Assembly (NCBI GenBank): GCA_025210655.1 | Contig: JAOARG010000014.1 | Span: forward strand, 1 to 42,421 | DNA: 42,421 nt | Direction of reading: 5' to 3' | Origin: Bacillota bacterium | GTDB taxonomy: Bacteria; Bacillota; Clostridia; Peptostreptococcales; Acidaminobacteraceae | Shown here: positions 26,140 to 35,527 of the stretch, in pieces | Layout: the number at the start of each line of letters is the position of its first letter | How positions within the stretch are numbered: the stretch's first letter is position 1 | The notes under the pieces: generated by a model | Told to the model about the DNA's origin: nothing | Seen by the model: the letters and a program-made list of their open reading frames with translations, nothing else | The model's database searches: none | Program-made: the position numbers and the translations under genes

Positions 26140-27135
26140 TTGAGTGAGTATATTTTAGAAGTAGAAAATTTGAAGCAACATTTTCCTATAGAAGGATCAT
26201 TTGGACGTAATAAGGGAACCGTAAAAGCAGTGGATGGAGTTTCTTTCGCTATAAAGAAGGGAACAACTCTTGGTATCGTTGGTGAATCAGGATGTGGAAA
26301 ATCTACAACTGCAAGAACTATACTTAATCTTATAAAAGCAACAGAAGGTAAAATAACTTTTGATGGTAAAGTCCTTTTTAATAGTAAGGACAATTATAGT
26401 ATTTCTAAGAATGAAATGTTGTCCCTTAGAAAGGATATGCAGATTATTTTTCAAGATCCCTATGCCTGTCTTGATCCAAGAATGAATGTGGAAAAAATTG
26501 TTTCTGAAGGCATAAGAAAACATGAAAAACTAGGTAAAAAAGAAGCTAGAGAAAGGGTTGAGGACTTATTAGAATTATGCGGGATTGGTAAGGAGCAATT
26601 GAATAAGTTTCCCCATCAGTTTTCTGGTGGTCAGAGACAGAGGATAGGTATTGCTAGGGCTCTGTCCCTAAATCCTAAATTTTTAATTTGTGATGAACCA
26701 ACAGCAGCTTTAGATGTATCAATCCAATCTCAAATACTAAATTTGATGATGAAACTAAAAAAAGAAATGTCATTAACATATTTATTTATATCACATGATT
26801 TAAGTGTTGTGAGAAATTTCTGTGACGAGGTATGTGTAATGTACTTAGGAAAGATTGTTGAAAAAGGACCTTCTAAGGATATTTATGAAAGAACCCTTCA
26901 TCCATATTCTAAGGCACTTATTTCATCAGCACCTTCTTTTGATCCTTTAAAGAGGGTAAATAGACAAATTCTTATTGGAGATATACCATCCCCGATGAAT
27001 CCTCCGAAAGGCTGCAGATTTTCAACAAGATGTCCTATGGCAAAAGAAATATGTAGCAGTAAGGAGCCGGAACTTAAGGAATATAGTAAAAATCATTTTG
27101 CAGCTTGTCATATCATAGATGGAGGTACTGACTAA
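26140..27135 (+). CDS. Peptide ABC transporter ATP-binding protein, DppF/OppF type
   Basis: A 331-residue ATPase with Walker A GESGCGKS, Q-loop IFQDPYACLDP, signature FSGGQRQRIG, Walker B FLICDEPTAALD and switch FISHDLSVV. The C-terminal GCRFSTRCPMAKEIC forms the cysteine-rich family extension. I choose TTG 26140, giving MSEYILEVENLKQHFPI, because GGGGAG lies about 7 bases upstream and the N-terminus then matches the family. A longer frame from ATG 26071 would overlap the previous gene by about 70 bases. The stop overlaps the RpiR ATG by one base. Confidence 0.92.
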   Translation: MSEYILEVENLKQHFPIEGSFGRNKGTVKAVDGVSFAIKKGTTLGIVGESGCGKSTTARTILNLIKATEGKITFDGKVLFNSKDNYSISKNEMLSLRKDMQIIFQDPYACLDPRMNVEKIVSEGIRKHEKLGKKEARERVEDLLELCGIGKEQLNKFPHQFSGGQRQRIGIARALSLNPKFLICDEPTAALDVSIQSQILNLMMKLKKEMSLTYLFISHDLSVVRNFCDEVCVMYLGKIVEKGPSKDIYERTLHPYSKALISSAPSFDPLKRVNRQILIGDIPSPMNPPKGCRFSTRCPMAKEICSSKEPELKEYSKNHFAACHIIDGGTD

Positions 27136-27974
27136 TGAGTATAATTGAGAAGATGGGTAAGAATTTTGAAAAAATGACAGATGGGGAGAAAAAGATTTAT
27201 CATTATATAATGAAGAATACTTTAACATTCTCCTTAAAATCCATAAATGAAGTTTCTGAAGATCTGGATATGTCTAAAACCTCACTTATGAGATTTGCTA
27301 AGAATCTTGGTTTTAATGGGTACTCTCAGTTTAAGAAAACTTTTCAAGAAGAGCAAATACTAGAAAGTTCTCCAGCTGATAGGATGAAAAAATTATATGA
27401 ATCTGATTATATAATGGGACTGGAAAAAACCAAGAATATGGAATTTGAGAATATATCATCATCCTTATTGAATATTAATGACTTAGATTTTAATATGCTT
27501 ATTGAAGAGATTATGAATAAAAAAAAGATATTCACCATGGGATGGGATGTTTCTCGCTATCTTTCGGGAGTACTTAATTTTAGACTTAATCATTTAGGAT
27601 TTGATTCAAGAGAAGTAAGACGTGATGTAATAGATTTTGATGTACAGCTTATGCATGCTAAAAAAGATGATATTCTTATAGTATTTGACTTTTACAAGTA
27701 TAGTAAAGCTATAGAAAGGGCAATTGCAATCTGCAAAGAAAAGGGGAGTAAAATAGTATTGATATCAGATGATTTATCATGTCCTTCATATAAACATTCA
27801 GATATGGCCTTTTTGTGTAATGTAAAAACGGATATATTAATGAATTCAATGATTGCCCCAATGTTTTTAATAAACTTAATAGTATCTGAATTGGTATACC
27901 GACTGGATAAGAAAATCATAGATATTTTTGATGATAGGCATGAAATAATGAAGAAATCGGGTGAATACTTTTGA
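27135..27974 (+). CDS. RpiR family transcriptional regulator (HTH plus SIS domain)
   Basis: A 279-residue regulator with an N-terminal HTH_6 domain (SINEVSEDLDMSKTSLMRFAKNLGFNGYSQFKKTF, about 35-70). The C-terminal SIS domain, about 110-235, would bind a phosphosugar or related ligand. RpiR proteins usually control the operon they sit in. It lies between transporter ATPases and hydrolases, overlapping its neighbours by 1 and 4 bases. It therefore probably regulates this peptide-use operon in response to a breakdown product. Some RpiR proteins (MurR) respond to cell-wall sugars, which leaves open a peptidoglycan-peptide role. Confidence 0.88.
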   Translation: MSIIEKMGKNFEKMTDGEKKIYHYIMKNTLTFSLKSINEVSEDLDMSKTSLMRFAKNLGFNGYSQFKKTFQEEQILESSPADRMKKLYESDYIMGLEKTKNMEFENISSSLLNINDLDFNMLIEEIMNKKKIFTMGWDVSRYLSGVLNFRLNHLGFDSREVRRDVIDFDVQLMHAKKDDILIVFDFYKYSKAIERAIAICKEKGSKIVLISDDLSCPSYKHSDMAFLCNVKTDILMNSMIAPMFLINLIVSELVYRLDKKIIDIFDDRHEIMKKSGEYF

Positions 27975-29008
27975 TAAATAATCTCGAAAGAAAATTAATG
28001 ATAGAAAAAATTAAAGAGAAAAGTTTTATTGCTGATGCCCATTTAGATTTAGCCTATGATTTAGTTAGGAAAAGATCTTGGGGTAGAAAAAATGTTTTAG
28101 AAGATGATTACTATAGCGATATTTCAAAAGGTTCTGTAAACCTAATTATTTCATCAATATTTATAGATGATAAGTTTTTACCTGAAATGGCTTTAAAAAG
28201 GGGTCTTATGCAGTTTGAAGCCTTACTTTCTGATATTGATGAGTCGGAACATTTTAAGTTTGCTTCTTCTTCTGATGATATTAAGAGAAATTATGAAGAT
28301 GGATATGTATCTATAATGATGTGTTTTGAAGGTGTTGAACCTATATATGATAGCATAGAATTACTTAATATATTCAATAGATTAGGTCTTAGTGGTGTAG
28401 GCTTGGCTTGGTCTAGAAGGAATTTTGCTTCAGATGGATCGAAGTTTGTTGATACTCTAGAAGGAAAGCAAGGGGGTATCACTGAATTTGGAGTAAAGCT
28501 TTTAAAAAAGATGGAAAAGGAAAAACTTTATTTAGATCTTAGTCATATAAATGAAGAAGGTTTCATTGATGCATTAAAGTTTTATAAAGGGAAGGTAATG
28601 ATATCCCATACAAATTGTAGAACTTTAAATAACACTATGAGAAATTCATCTGAAGAACAAGTTAAGAAAGTAATTGAATTAGATGGATTTATTGGTGTTA
28701 ATGCTATGAATTTTACAGTATCAAATGGGATTAGTCCAGAGAACATTGATGGCTACTGCAATCATATTGATAAAATAATAAAATTGGGCGGAGAAAATAA
28801 TGTAGGTTTTGGATTTGATTTTAATGATATTATTTTACAGCATATTCCTAAGGGGGAGCTAGTTAATCTTCCAAGGGAACCCTTTGATTGTGTAAAAGGT
28901 TATAAAGAAGTTGATCTTATTATTGACAACTTTTTATCGAGGGGATATTCGCAAGAGACTATAAGTAAGATATTGGGAGGAAATTTGTTTGATTTTTTAG
29001 TGAGGTAA
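27971..29008 (+). CDS. Membrane dipeptidase-like peptidase, family M19
   Basis: M19 (renal dipeptidase-like) enzymes are binuclear zinc TIM-barrel peptidases that split dipeptides, including those with a D-residue at the C-terminus. Visible ligands are H24 and D26 (ADAHLDLAYD), a bridging-glutamate segment CFEGVEPIYD, LDLSHINE, VMISHTNCRTL and GFGFDFND. The 345-residue length is typical. The TTG start at 27971 follows GGGTGA by 6 bases and overlaps the RpiR stop by 4. An alternative is ATG 27998 with a weak site. There is no signal peptide, so it acts in the cytoplasm on imported peptides. Confidence 0.86.
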   Translation: MINNLERKLMIEKIKEKSFIADAHLDLAYDLVRKRSWGRKNVLEDDYYSDISKGSVNLIISSIFIDDKFLPEMALKRGLMQFEALLSDIDESEHFKFASSSDDIKRNYEDGYVSIMMCFEGVEPIYDSIELLNIFNRLGLSGVGLAWSRRNFASDGSKFVDTLEGKQGGITEFGVKLLKKMEKEKLYLDLSHINEEGFIDALKFYKGKVMISHTNCRTLNNTMRNSSEEQVKKVIELDGFIGVNAMNFTVSNGISPENIDGYCNHIDKIIKLGGENNVGFGFDFNDIILQHIPKGELVNLPREPFDCVKGYKEVDLIIDNFLSRGYSQETISKILGGNLFDFLVR

Positions 29009-29012
29009 TAGA

Positions 29013-30158
29013 ATGATATTAAAAGGAGCTAATGTATTTTTACTTGAAGAAAAAGGTTTTGTTAAAAAAGATATTCAATTTGAAAATGGAAAAATAATAA
29101 AGATAGATGATTTTATTGATGGAGAGCAGTCTATAGATTTAGAAGGTAAGTTTATTACCCCGGGACTAATTGATGCCCATTCCCATATTGGTATGTGGGA
29201 AGAGGGGCTTGGTGCTGAGGGCGCAGATGGTAATGATATGAGTAGTCCAATAACACCTGAACTAAGAGCTATTGATGGAATAAATCCTATGGATATAGCA
29301 TTTAAAGAAGCTATAAAAGGTGGTGTTACTACTGTTTCGACAGGTCCGGGTAGTACAAATGTAATTGGAGGCCAGTTTTTGATAATGAAACTACATGGAA
29401 ACTTAGTTGATGATATGGTTATAAAGTCACCATCTGCAATGAAATGTGCTTTTGGAGAGAATCCCAAAAAATACTTTGGAGCGGAAGGAAAAGCTCCTTT
29501 TACAAGAATGGGCATAGCTTCAATGCTCAGGGAAGCATTGAATAAGGCAATAGATTACGACAGAAGGATTAAAGCCGCAGGTGATGACCAGCTTAAGAAA
29601 CCCCCATACAATGAAAAACTCGAGAATTTGAGAATGGTGATTAATAATGAAATACCATTAAAGGCACATGTACACAGAGCCGATGATATTGCAACAGCAA
29701 TTAGGATATCTGAAGAGTATGGTATTGCAATAACTCTAGATCATTGTACAGAAGGTCATTTAATAAAGGATAAAATCAAGGATGCTGGTTTATCGGCGAT
29801 AGTAGGACCTACATTTGGTTTTAGATCAAAGAATGAGATTTTGAATAAGTCATTTGAGACTTGCAGTTCACTTGCTAAAGCAGGTATAAAAATAGCTATA
29901 ATGACTGATCACCCTGTTTTACCCCAGTCCTCATTAATAATGTGGTCAGCACTGGCTGCTAAAGAAGGCCTTGATGATTATGATGCTATTAAGGCGATTA
30001 CAATTAATCCAGCTGAGATACTTGATATAGATCATAAAGTAGGTAGTATAGAAGTGAATAAGGATGCCGATTTGGTAGTGTGGAGTCAATATCCCCTAGA
30101 TATAAACTCAAAGGTTATTTATACATATATTGATGGTGAACTAGTATACAAAAGATAA
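29013..30158 (+). CDS. Metal-dependent amidohydrolase (imidazolonepropionase/prolidase-like branch)
   Basis: A 381-residue amidohydrolase. The N-terminal beta-sandwich is followed by PGLIDAHSHIGMWEEG with metal ligands H56 and H58. GGVTTVSTGPGSTNVIGGQ, AHVHRADDIATAI, LDHCTEGH and MTDHPVLPQ carry the remaining histidines and the catalytic Asp. The C-terminal segment AITINPAEILDIDHKVGSIEVNKDADLVVW is the classic amidohydrolase end. Members of this COG1228-like branch include enzymes that split N-acyl or Xaa-Pro dipeptides, so action on imported peptides after the M19 enzyme is reasonable. It starts 4 bp after the M19 stop and ends the operon before a terminator. Confidence 0.85.
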   Translation: MILKGANVFLLEEKGFVKKDIQFENGKIIKIDDFIDGEQSIDLEGKFITPGLIDAHSHIGMWEEGLGAEGADGNDMSSPITPELRAIDGINPMDIAFKEAIKGGVTTVSTGPGSTNVIGGQFLIMKLHGNLVDDMVIKSPSAMKCAFGENPKKYFGAEGKAPFTRMGIASMLREALNKAIDYDRRIKAAGDDQLKKPPYNEKLENLRMVINNEIPLKAHVHRADDIATAIRISEEYGIAITLDHCTEGHLIKDKIKDAGLSAIVGPTFGFRSKNEILNKSFETCSSLAKAGIKIAIMTDHPVLPQSSLIMWSALAAKEGLDDYDAIKAITINPAEILDIDHKVGSIEVNKDADLVVWSQYPLDINSKVIYTYIDGELVYKR

Positions 30159-30176
30159 ATAGAAATATCCCCTTAG

Positions 30177-30224
30177 AAAGTAGATTCTAAAGAAAAATTT
30201 ATGAATCTACTTTTTATTTTTTTG
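30177..30224 (+). terminator. Terminator of the peptide-use operon
   Basis: An 11-bp stem AAAGTAGATTC/GAATCTACTTT with a 15-nt loop is followed by a long T-rich tract. Confidence 0.9.
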
Positions 30225-30330
30225 AGCTTGGGTAATAAGTAAGCAAAGAAAAAATACAGGTGGGCATAATATATTGAGCTTTATTGGGTAAAGAGTTTAT
30301 AGGATTAAGTTGATTATCAAGAGGTGCTTT

Positions 30331-32784
30331 ATGAAGAGAAAAATTTTGATGGTTTTTATGATACTTCTTATGCTGACACAAGCTTTTTCATCTGTAGAGT
30401 TTGCTGTAGATAAGAAAAATATACTTATTATACATTCCTATTATCAACATTTTGCATGGACATATAGTTTACAGCAGGGTATAGAAAAAGAGCTGGAAAA
30501 AGAGTATGTTGATTATTATTTAGAGTATCTAGATGAACACAGACTTACTGGTAATAAATCAAGTGAAGAAATATTTAAGATGATGAAAGATAAGTATAAG
30601 AATAAACATTTTGACTGCGTTGTAGTAGCAGATAATTTTTCATACGATTTTGTCAGGGAATACTATGACCAACTGTTTAAAGATATTCCACTTGTATTAG
30701 TTGGAATCAACAATATGAAAAAAGAAATGTATTTCAATGAAAATATGACAGGAATAGCTCAAACAGCAGACCATAGCAGAATGATAAACCTTGTAAAACA
30801 GCTACATCCTAATATGAGTAAATTAGTAATTGCAGGTTCAAATAATTATACTTCGAAAAATGAAGCTGCTTCTTATAGAACTGCTGTTAAAAGCTGTGGT
30901 ATGGACAAAGAAACTGATTTTATTAATGTTGAATATTTAGAAGATTTATATGTAGAACTAAATAAATATGATAAGGATACTGTTGTTATTATTACATCCT
31001 TAATATTGGACAAGAAAAAAACTATGAATCTAGGTCCAATGTATATTTCAAATATAATTAATAATTCTGGCCTACCGGTATATGTTGCAGTAGATGTAAT
31101 GATGGGTCATGAAGGTGAAGGGGCAGTAGGTGGTTACATAGTAGATGGTGGAGTACATGGAGCAAGAGCTGCTAAAATGGTAAATGAAATAATGCACGGA
31201 GAAAAAGCTTCAAATATTCCTATTGTTTGGGAGTCCATAGCTACTCCTCAGTTCAATTATAGTAGATTGAAGCAGTTTCAAATAGATTTGGAAGCCTTGC
31301 CTGAAGATAGTGAAATTTTTGGTGCCCCTATTTCAGGTATGGTAATAAGAGAAGAAATGGTTGTACTTTATTCTGGAATACTTGTAGTTTTATTTGGATT
31401 ATCGGCTGTATTAGTGTATCAAATGCTTAGAAGAAAAAGGGTTGAAATGGATCTTATTGTTAAACAAGACGAATTAAGAAGTAGTAATGATATTTTGATT
31501 AAGAAAAATAGTGAGATTGATTTCTTATTAAATAATGATAACATAACAAACTTCAATAATAGAAATCACTTCATACATTTAGTAGATGAAAACCTAAAGA
31601 AGAAAGATAAGCTAATTATGTATGCTGTGTATGTTAGAAATATTAAACAAGTAGATGATGCTTATGGATATCAATTGGGAGATGAAGCGAGACTAGAAGT
31701 AAGTAAGATTATACGTGAAATATTTAGTGGAAATGAAGTAATATTTGCAAGATATTATGATACTTTTTACATAGTAGATAAAGAGATTAAAGTATATGAA
31801 GAAAATCGGGAGTATTTAAGAAAATTAGAGCTTATGTTGCAACAAAATATTAAAGTAAAAGGATATGACCTCTCTCCAAAAATTAAACTTGGAATAGTTA
31901 GAAGCTCAGAAGGAGATACAGGACTTGGGATGTTGCAAAAAGCAGATATTACTATTTTAAATGCCATGTTGAATGAACAAACCTTAATGAAGGAATATAA
32001 TAAGTCTTTTCATCATAAGTTGGAAGAAAAGATTAAGATGGAAAATGATATTAAAACAGCCTTAAAAAAGAAAGAATTCTTTTTGCATTTTCAACCTCAA
32101 GTTAATACTAGTAACGATGATATAGTATCATGCGAGGCATTAATAAGATGGCAAAGGGGCGATGGTAAGAATATATCGCCATCAGTATTTATACCTTTGT
32201 CAGAAGAAATAGGATTGATACATGAAATTGGCGACTGGATTATCAATGAAGCTTGTTCAGTCTCAAAAACTTGGAAAAGCCAAGGTATAATGTGTCCGAT
32301 ATCAATTAATATATCAGCAAAACAGATTAATCCTAAATTAGTTGGCACCGTAGAAAGGGCAATGGGAAGATTTGATGTAAAAGGTGAAGATTTGATAATA
32401 GAGATAACAGAAACAGCCGTTATGGATGATACACAAAATAATATACGTATTTTGAGGGAACTTAGTGATTTAGGAATAAGGATAGCCCTTGATGACTTTG
32501 GAATTGGTCACTCATCCTTGAAGTATATTATGGATTTTCCAATTGATAAATTAAAGATTGATAAATCATTTGTAGATAATATTGTTAATCCTGAACAGCA
32601 TGCTATTGTAAAAGCCATGTATGAACTGGGGAAGGTTTTTCAATATGATGTTATTGCAGAAGGTGTGGAGACCGATGAGCAAATGGATGCTGTCAAGAGA
32701 ATTGGAATAGAAGAAGTACAAGGCTGGTACTACAGTAAGGCTTTACCTGATAAAGCCTTTAGGAATTACTATAGAAAAAGATAA
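30331..32784 (+). CDS. Membrane EAL phosphodiesterase with ABC-substrate-binding sensor and degenerate GGDEF
   Basis: An 817-residue protein: a signal peptide, then an extracytoplasmic ABC_sub_bind-like domain (about 28-330; LIIHSYYQHFAWTYSLQQGIE, GGYIVDGG), then a membrane segment near 347-367. The GGDEF domain is degenerate: the motif position reads RYYDTFYIVD, so it lacks cyclase residues and may be regulatory. The C-terminal EAL domain keeps E602-A603-L604, ETAVMDD, DDFGIGHSSLKY, KIDKSF and VIAEGVET, so it should be an active cyclic-di-GMP phosphodiesterase. ATG 30331 follows GAGGTG; TTG 30310 lies upstream of that site. Extracellular ligand binding probably controls cyclic-di-GMP breakdown. 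Confidence 0.9.
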   Translation: MKRKILMVFMILLMLTQAFSSVEFAVDKKNILIIHSYYQHFAWTYSLQQGIEKELEKEYVDYYLEYLDEHRLTGNKSSEEIFKMMKDKYKNKHFDCVVVADNFSYDFVREYYDQLFKDIPLVLVGINNMKKEMYFNENMTGIAQTADHSRMINLVKQLHPNMSKLVIAGSNNYTSKNEAASYRTAVKSCGMDKETDFINVEYLEDLYVELNKYDKDTVVIITSLILDKKKTMNLGPMYISNIINNSGLPVYVAVDVMMGHEGEGAVGGYIVDGGVHGARAAKMVNEIMHGEKASNIPIVWESIATPQFNYSRLKQFQIDLEALPEDSEIFGAPISGMVIREEMVVLYSGILVVLFGLSAVLVYQMLRRKRVEMDLIVKQDELRSSNDILIKKNSEIDFLLNNDNITNFNNRNHFIHLVDENLKKKDKLIMYAVYVRNIKQVDDAYGYQLGDEARLEVSKIIREIFSGNEVIFARYYDTFYIVDKEIKVYEENREYLRKLELMLQQNIKVKGYDLSPKIKLGIVRSSEGDTGLGMLQKADITILNAMLNEQTLMKEYNKSFHHKLEEKIKMENDIKTALKKKEFFLHFQPQVNTSNDDIVSCEALIRWQRGDGKNISPSVFIPLSEEIGLIHEIGDWIINEACSVSKTWKSQGIMCPISINISAKQINPKLVGTVERAMGRFDVKGEDLIIEITETAVMDDTQNNIRILRELSDLGIRIALDDFGIGHSSLKYIMDFPIDKLKIDKSFVDNIVNPEQHAIVKAMYELGKVFQYDVIAEGVETDEQMDAVKRIGIEEVQGWYYSKALPDKAFRNYYRKR

Positions 32785-32817
32785 GTTTTCTCAGGAAGTA
32801 GAAATGGAGGGATGGAT

Positions 32818-34236
32818 ATGAAGATTGGCAGTAAATTTTTATTTCACAGTATTATTAGAAATGCTGTATATATTCTTATATTTGCAAACTTCATCTTAGG
32901 ATTTCTTACATACGCAGGAATGTCAATGTTTGAGAATATTGCACTGATGATTTTACTTTCAAGTGTTTTATTATTTTTCCTTGCTACAATACAGGAAAAA
33001 CTATTTATGAAAAGATTTGAAAAGTATATGGATGAGTCTCTTTATACAATTGGAAGAATTAGTGAAGACTTTATATGTCGAAAAATTCTCTTAGACTCAG
33101 AAAATAAAATAGTCGATATTAGTGATAGGGCAATGGAATTACTTGATAGGGATAAGAAAAGCTTATATGGAGTAGATGTTGATACAATAATAGACATGAA
33201 AATTGTAGATTATAACTTGGTTGATAATAGAGTCTTAAATTCATATAGACTAAGTGAGGCTAATTTTATTGGGAAGAATGACAAAGAAATACCAATTTTT
33301 ATGGCGGTGGACAATATTACATATATGGAAAATGAGTACAAGGTCATATCATTTCTTGATATATCAATACTTAGGGACGAAATATTAAAAAGAAAGCATT
33401 TAGAAACTGAATTGATACACAATAACAAATTAGAATCTATAGGTACATTGGCAGCAGGTATAGCCCATGAAATCAATTCTCCAGTACAATTTGTGGGGAA
33501 TAATATCGAATTTCTAGACAAGGGAATTAATAATTTGTTTTCCCTAGTGGATGCATATGAAGGATATTTATTTGATGCATACGAAGACGGAAAAGAAGTA
33601 AAGAAAGAAATGGATAGCTTAAAGAAAAAACATAAATTTAAGTTCCTTAAGAACGAAATGCCCGAAGCTGTAGTGCAGTCAGATGAGGGGATAAAAAGAA
33701 TAACCGATATTGTAAGGGCAATGAAAGATTTTAGTCATATGGGTGATGATGAAATGCATTTGGAGGATGTAAATAGTGCCATTAAATCAACAGTCACCTT
33801 ATCGAAAAACGAATGGAAGTATTATGCCAAAATTGATATGAATTTAGATGAAAATCTACCCTTTGTTAATTGTGTAATTGGTGATATTAAACAGGTTGTT
33901 TTAAATCTAATAGTAAATGCAGCCCACGCAATTAAGGAAAAAAATGAAAGCTCTATTGGAAGGATAAAAATTAGTACATACGAGAAGAATAAAGTTGCAT
34001 TTATTGAAGTTGAAGATGATGGTTGTGGAATTGATGATTCAATTAAGGAAAGTGTTTTTAGGCCATTTTTTACCACTAAGGAAGTTGGGGTAGGAACTGG
34101 ACAGGGATTATCTATTTCTCAACAAATAATAACTGGAAAGCACAAAGGTAAGCTTAGTTTTGAATCAGAGCTAGGAAAGGGTACGATATTTAGGATAGAA
34201 CTTCCAGTAGCAAGTGGAGGTGGAATAATTGACTAA
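32818..34236 (+). CDS. Membrane PAS histidine kinase
   Basis: A 472-residue sensor kinase with two N-terminal membrane segments (about 13-33 and 41-57), a short PAS domain (about 80-190), the phosphoacceptor region GTLAAGIAHEINSPVQ with H217, and a HATPase domain with N-box NLIVNAAHAI, G1 DDGCGIDD, F-box FRPFFTTK and G2 GTGQGLSIS. ATG 32818 is 6 bases after GGAGGG; ATG 32812 is too close to it. The gene overlaps the TusA-like gene by 8 bases, so the kinase and the sulfur carrier are translationally coupled. No response regulator lies directly next to it; the nearest is the REC-HDOD protein at 37295. Confidence 0.9.
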   Translation: MKIGSKFLFHSIIRNAVYILIFANFILGFLTYAGMSMFENIALMILLSSVLLFFLATIQEKLFMKRFEKYMDESLYTIGRISEDFICRKILLDSENKIVDISDRAMELLDRDKKSLYGVDVDTIIDMKIVDYNLVDNRVLNSYRLSEANFIGKNDKEIPIFMAVDNITYMENEYKVISFLDISILRDEILKRKHLETELIHNNKLESIGTLAAGIAHEINSPVQFVGNNIEFLDKGINNLFSLVDAYEGYLFDAYEDGKEVKKEMDSLKKKHKFKFLKNEMPEAVVQSDEGIKRITDIVRAMKDFSHMGDDEMHLEDVNSAIKSTVTLSKNEWKYYAKIDMNLDENLPFVNCVIGDIKQVVLNLIVNAAHAIKEKNESSIGRIKISTYEKNKVAFIEVEDDGCGIDDSIKESVFRPFFTTKEVGVGTGQGLSISQQIITGKHKGKLSFESELGKGTIFRIELPVASGGGIID

Positions 34237-34447
34237 AAAATTAGATCTAAGGGGGAGCTTCTGTCCCTATCCAGTTGTTGAGACAATAGAGTTAATTGAT
34301 AGTTGTGATGAAGGTGTAAATATTGAGGTTTTGGTTGATGATCCATTGGCGATAAAGGCCATACCTGAAGAACTTGAAGATGATGACTTGACAAAGTTTG
34401 AAATAGTTAAAGAAAAAAGATATTGGAAAATTTTAATCCAGAAGTAA
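34229..34447 (+). CDS. TusA/SirA/YeeD-family sulfur carrier protein
   Basis: A 72-residue protein with the family's defining motif near its start: LDLRGSFCPYPV, with C12 in the CPxP motif that carries persulfide sulfur. The rest (VNIEVLVDDPLAIKAIPEEL) fits the two-layer TusA fold. The start is TTG 34229 behind GGAGGTGG and overlaps the kinase stop. The downstream YeeE/YedE half-transporters make a YeeD-like role most likely, receiving sulfur from imported thiosulfate and passing it on. A TusA role in tRNA thiolation is less likely in this context. Confidence 0.9.
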   Translation: MTKKLDLRGSFCPYPVVETIELIDSCDEGVNIEVLVDDPLAIKAIPEELEDDDLTKFEIVKEKRYWKILIQK

Positions 34448-34457
34448 TTGATGAGTT

Positions 34458-34481
34458 ACTTAAAATGTATATATTTTAAGT
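34458..34481. repeat. Small hairpin between the TusA-like and YeeE genes
   Basis: ACTTAAAAT pairs with ATTTTAAGT around a GTATAT loop, in the 88-bp gap. No U-tract follows. It may tune expression of the membrane proteins relative to the upstream genes. Confidence 0.4.
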
Positions 34482-34535
34482 GTGAAAAAATCGATTGAGT
34501 TTTCAGGTTGACCTAGTAGTGAAGGAGGTTTATCG

Positions 34536-34964
34536 ATGACTAAAACTATGAAAATGGGTGCAGCTTTTGCTATTTTAAATGTACTTATGTACATCAGCAT
34601 ACATAAATTTTGGATAGGTGGAAGTAGTTTTTTACCACTTATAGGGAAGTTGGGGGATAACAATAAATTTCTATTTGCACTTATAGTGAATATTGGTGTG
34701 ATAGTAGGAGCATTTATTGCTGCTAAGTTTAGTGGGGAATTTATACTGCGATATCCACACAAAAGTAAACTTTCTAGAACAATTATTGGTGGGATACTTA
34801 TTGGAATAGGTATAACTATAGCACCGGGGACTTGTACGACGGCTGTAGTAGTTGGTTTGCCAATGTTATCGGTATCTTCTATATTGTCTATAGCTGGAAT
34901 CATGATAGGTGGATATATTGTTCATTCTATGAATAGGAAAAGCTGTAGATTAACAAGGAGGTAG
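34536..34964 (+). CDS. YeeE/YedE family half-transporter (sulfur uptake), first half
   Basis: A 142-residue membrane protein with about four hydrophobic segments and the family's conserved region GITIAPGTCTTAVVVGLPMLS, including a central cysteine. YeeE/YedE (TsuA) proteins import thiosulfate through conserved cysteines and usually work with a TusA-like YeeD protein. TsuA itself is a single fused chain. Here it is split into two genes, as in PmpA/PmpB-type pairs. It starts behind AAGGAGG and ends 4 bp before the second half. The substrate is inferred from the family. Confidence 0.82.
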   Translation: MTKTMKMGAAFAILNVLMYISIHKFWIGGSSFLPLIGKLGDNNKFLFALIVNIGVIVGAFIAAKFSGEFILRYPHKSKLSRTIIGGILIGIGITIAPGTCTTAVVVGLPMLSVSSILSIAGIMIGGYIVHSMNRKSCRLTRR

Positions 34965-34968
34965 ATGT

Positions 34969-35499
34969 ATGAGTGTTATTAAGGTAATTCAAGCTCTTAT
35001 TTTCGGCATAGGATTTGGTTACTTTGCTCAGAGATCGGGGCTATGTTTTGCTAATGGGTTAGGAGAAATTTTTACGGGAAGAGGAAAAAGAATTTACAAA
35101 TTAATACTAGTTATTTTTATTATATCAAGTTTAGGATTTGTATTCTCAAAATACATAGATAATAATTTGGGTTTAAAGGTAGTAGGGGAAATTAGAGGAT
35201 ATGGTTTTTATAATATAATTGGAGGAATGTTTTTCGGAGCAGGAATATTTTTATGTGGCGGTTGTATAATAGGGTCTCTTAGGCAATTGGGAGAGGGAAA
35301 TCTAAATTTTGTTATTGTAATACTGTCATTTATTCCTGGAATGGCTTTAACGGTATACATACTTAATCCATTGTTGGCTAATGGATATAATACAGAAAAA
35401 ATATTAGTATCTGATTTAATTGATGTTAATCCAGTATACATTGTTGTATTTATTAATATTTTCGCTATTTATGGTCTTTACAGACTAATCAGAAAGTGA
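34969..35499 (+). CDS. YeeE/YedE family half-transporter (sulfur uptake), second half
   Basis: A 176-residue membrane protein with about five hydrophobic segments. It has the two cysteine motifs of the family, QRSGLCFANG near the N-terminus and LCGGCIIGSLRQLGEG in the middle. The first is the usual cysteine-containing pore motif, and the second the G-C-x-x-G...GEG motif. It begins 4 bp after the first half, with its AAGGAGG site inside that gene. Together the pair would form one thiosulfate or sulfur-compound importer. The second kinase gene follows 28 bp later. Confidence 0.84.
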   Translation: MSVIKVIQALIFGIGFGYFAQRSGLCFANGLGEIFTGRGKRIYKLILVIFIISSLGFVFSKYIDNNLGLKVVGEIRGYGFYNIIGGMFFGAGIFLCGGCIIGSLRQLGEGNLNFVIVILSFIPGMALTVYILNPLLANGYNTEKILVSDLIDVNPVYIVVFINIFAIYGLYRLIRK

Positions 35500-35527
35500 A
35501 ATTATTCTATTAAGGTGGTGATATTGT

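Noticed and set aside
30225..30330. A cyclic-di-GMP riboswitch before the EAL gene
   Set aside because: No GEMM-type conserved core or paired stems could be recognised in this 106-bp region.
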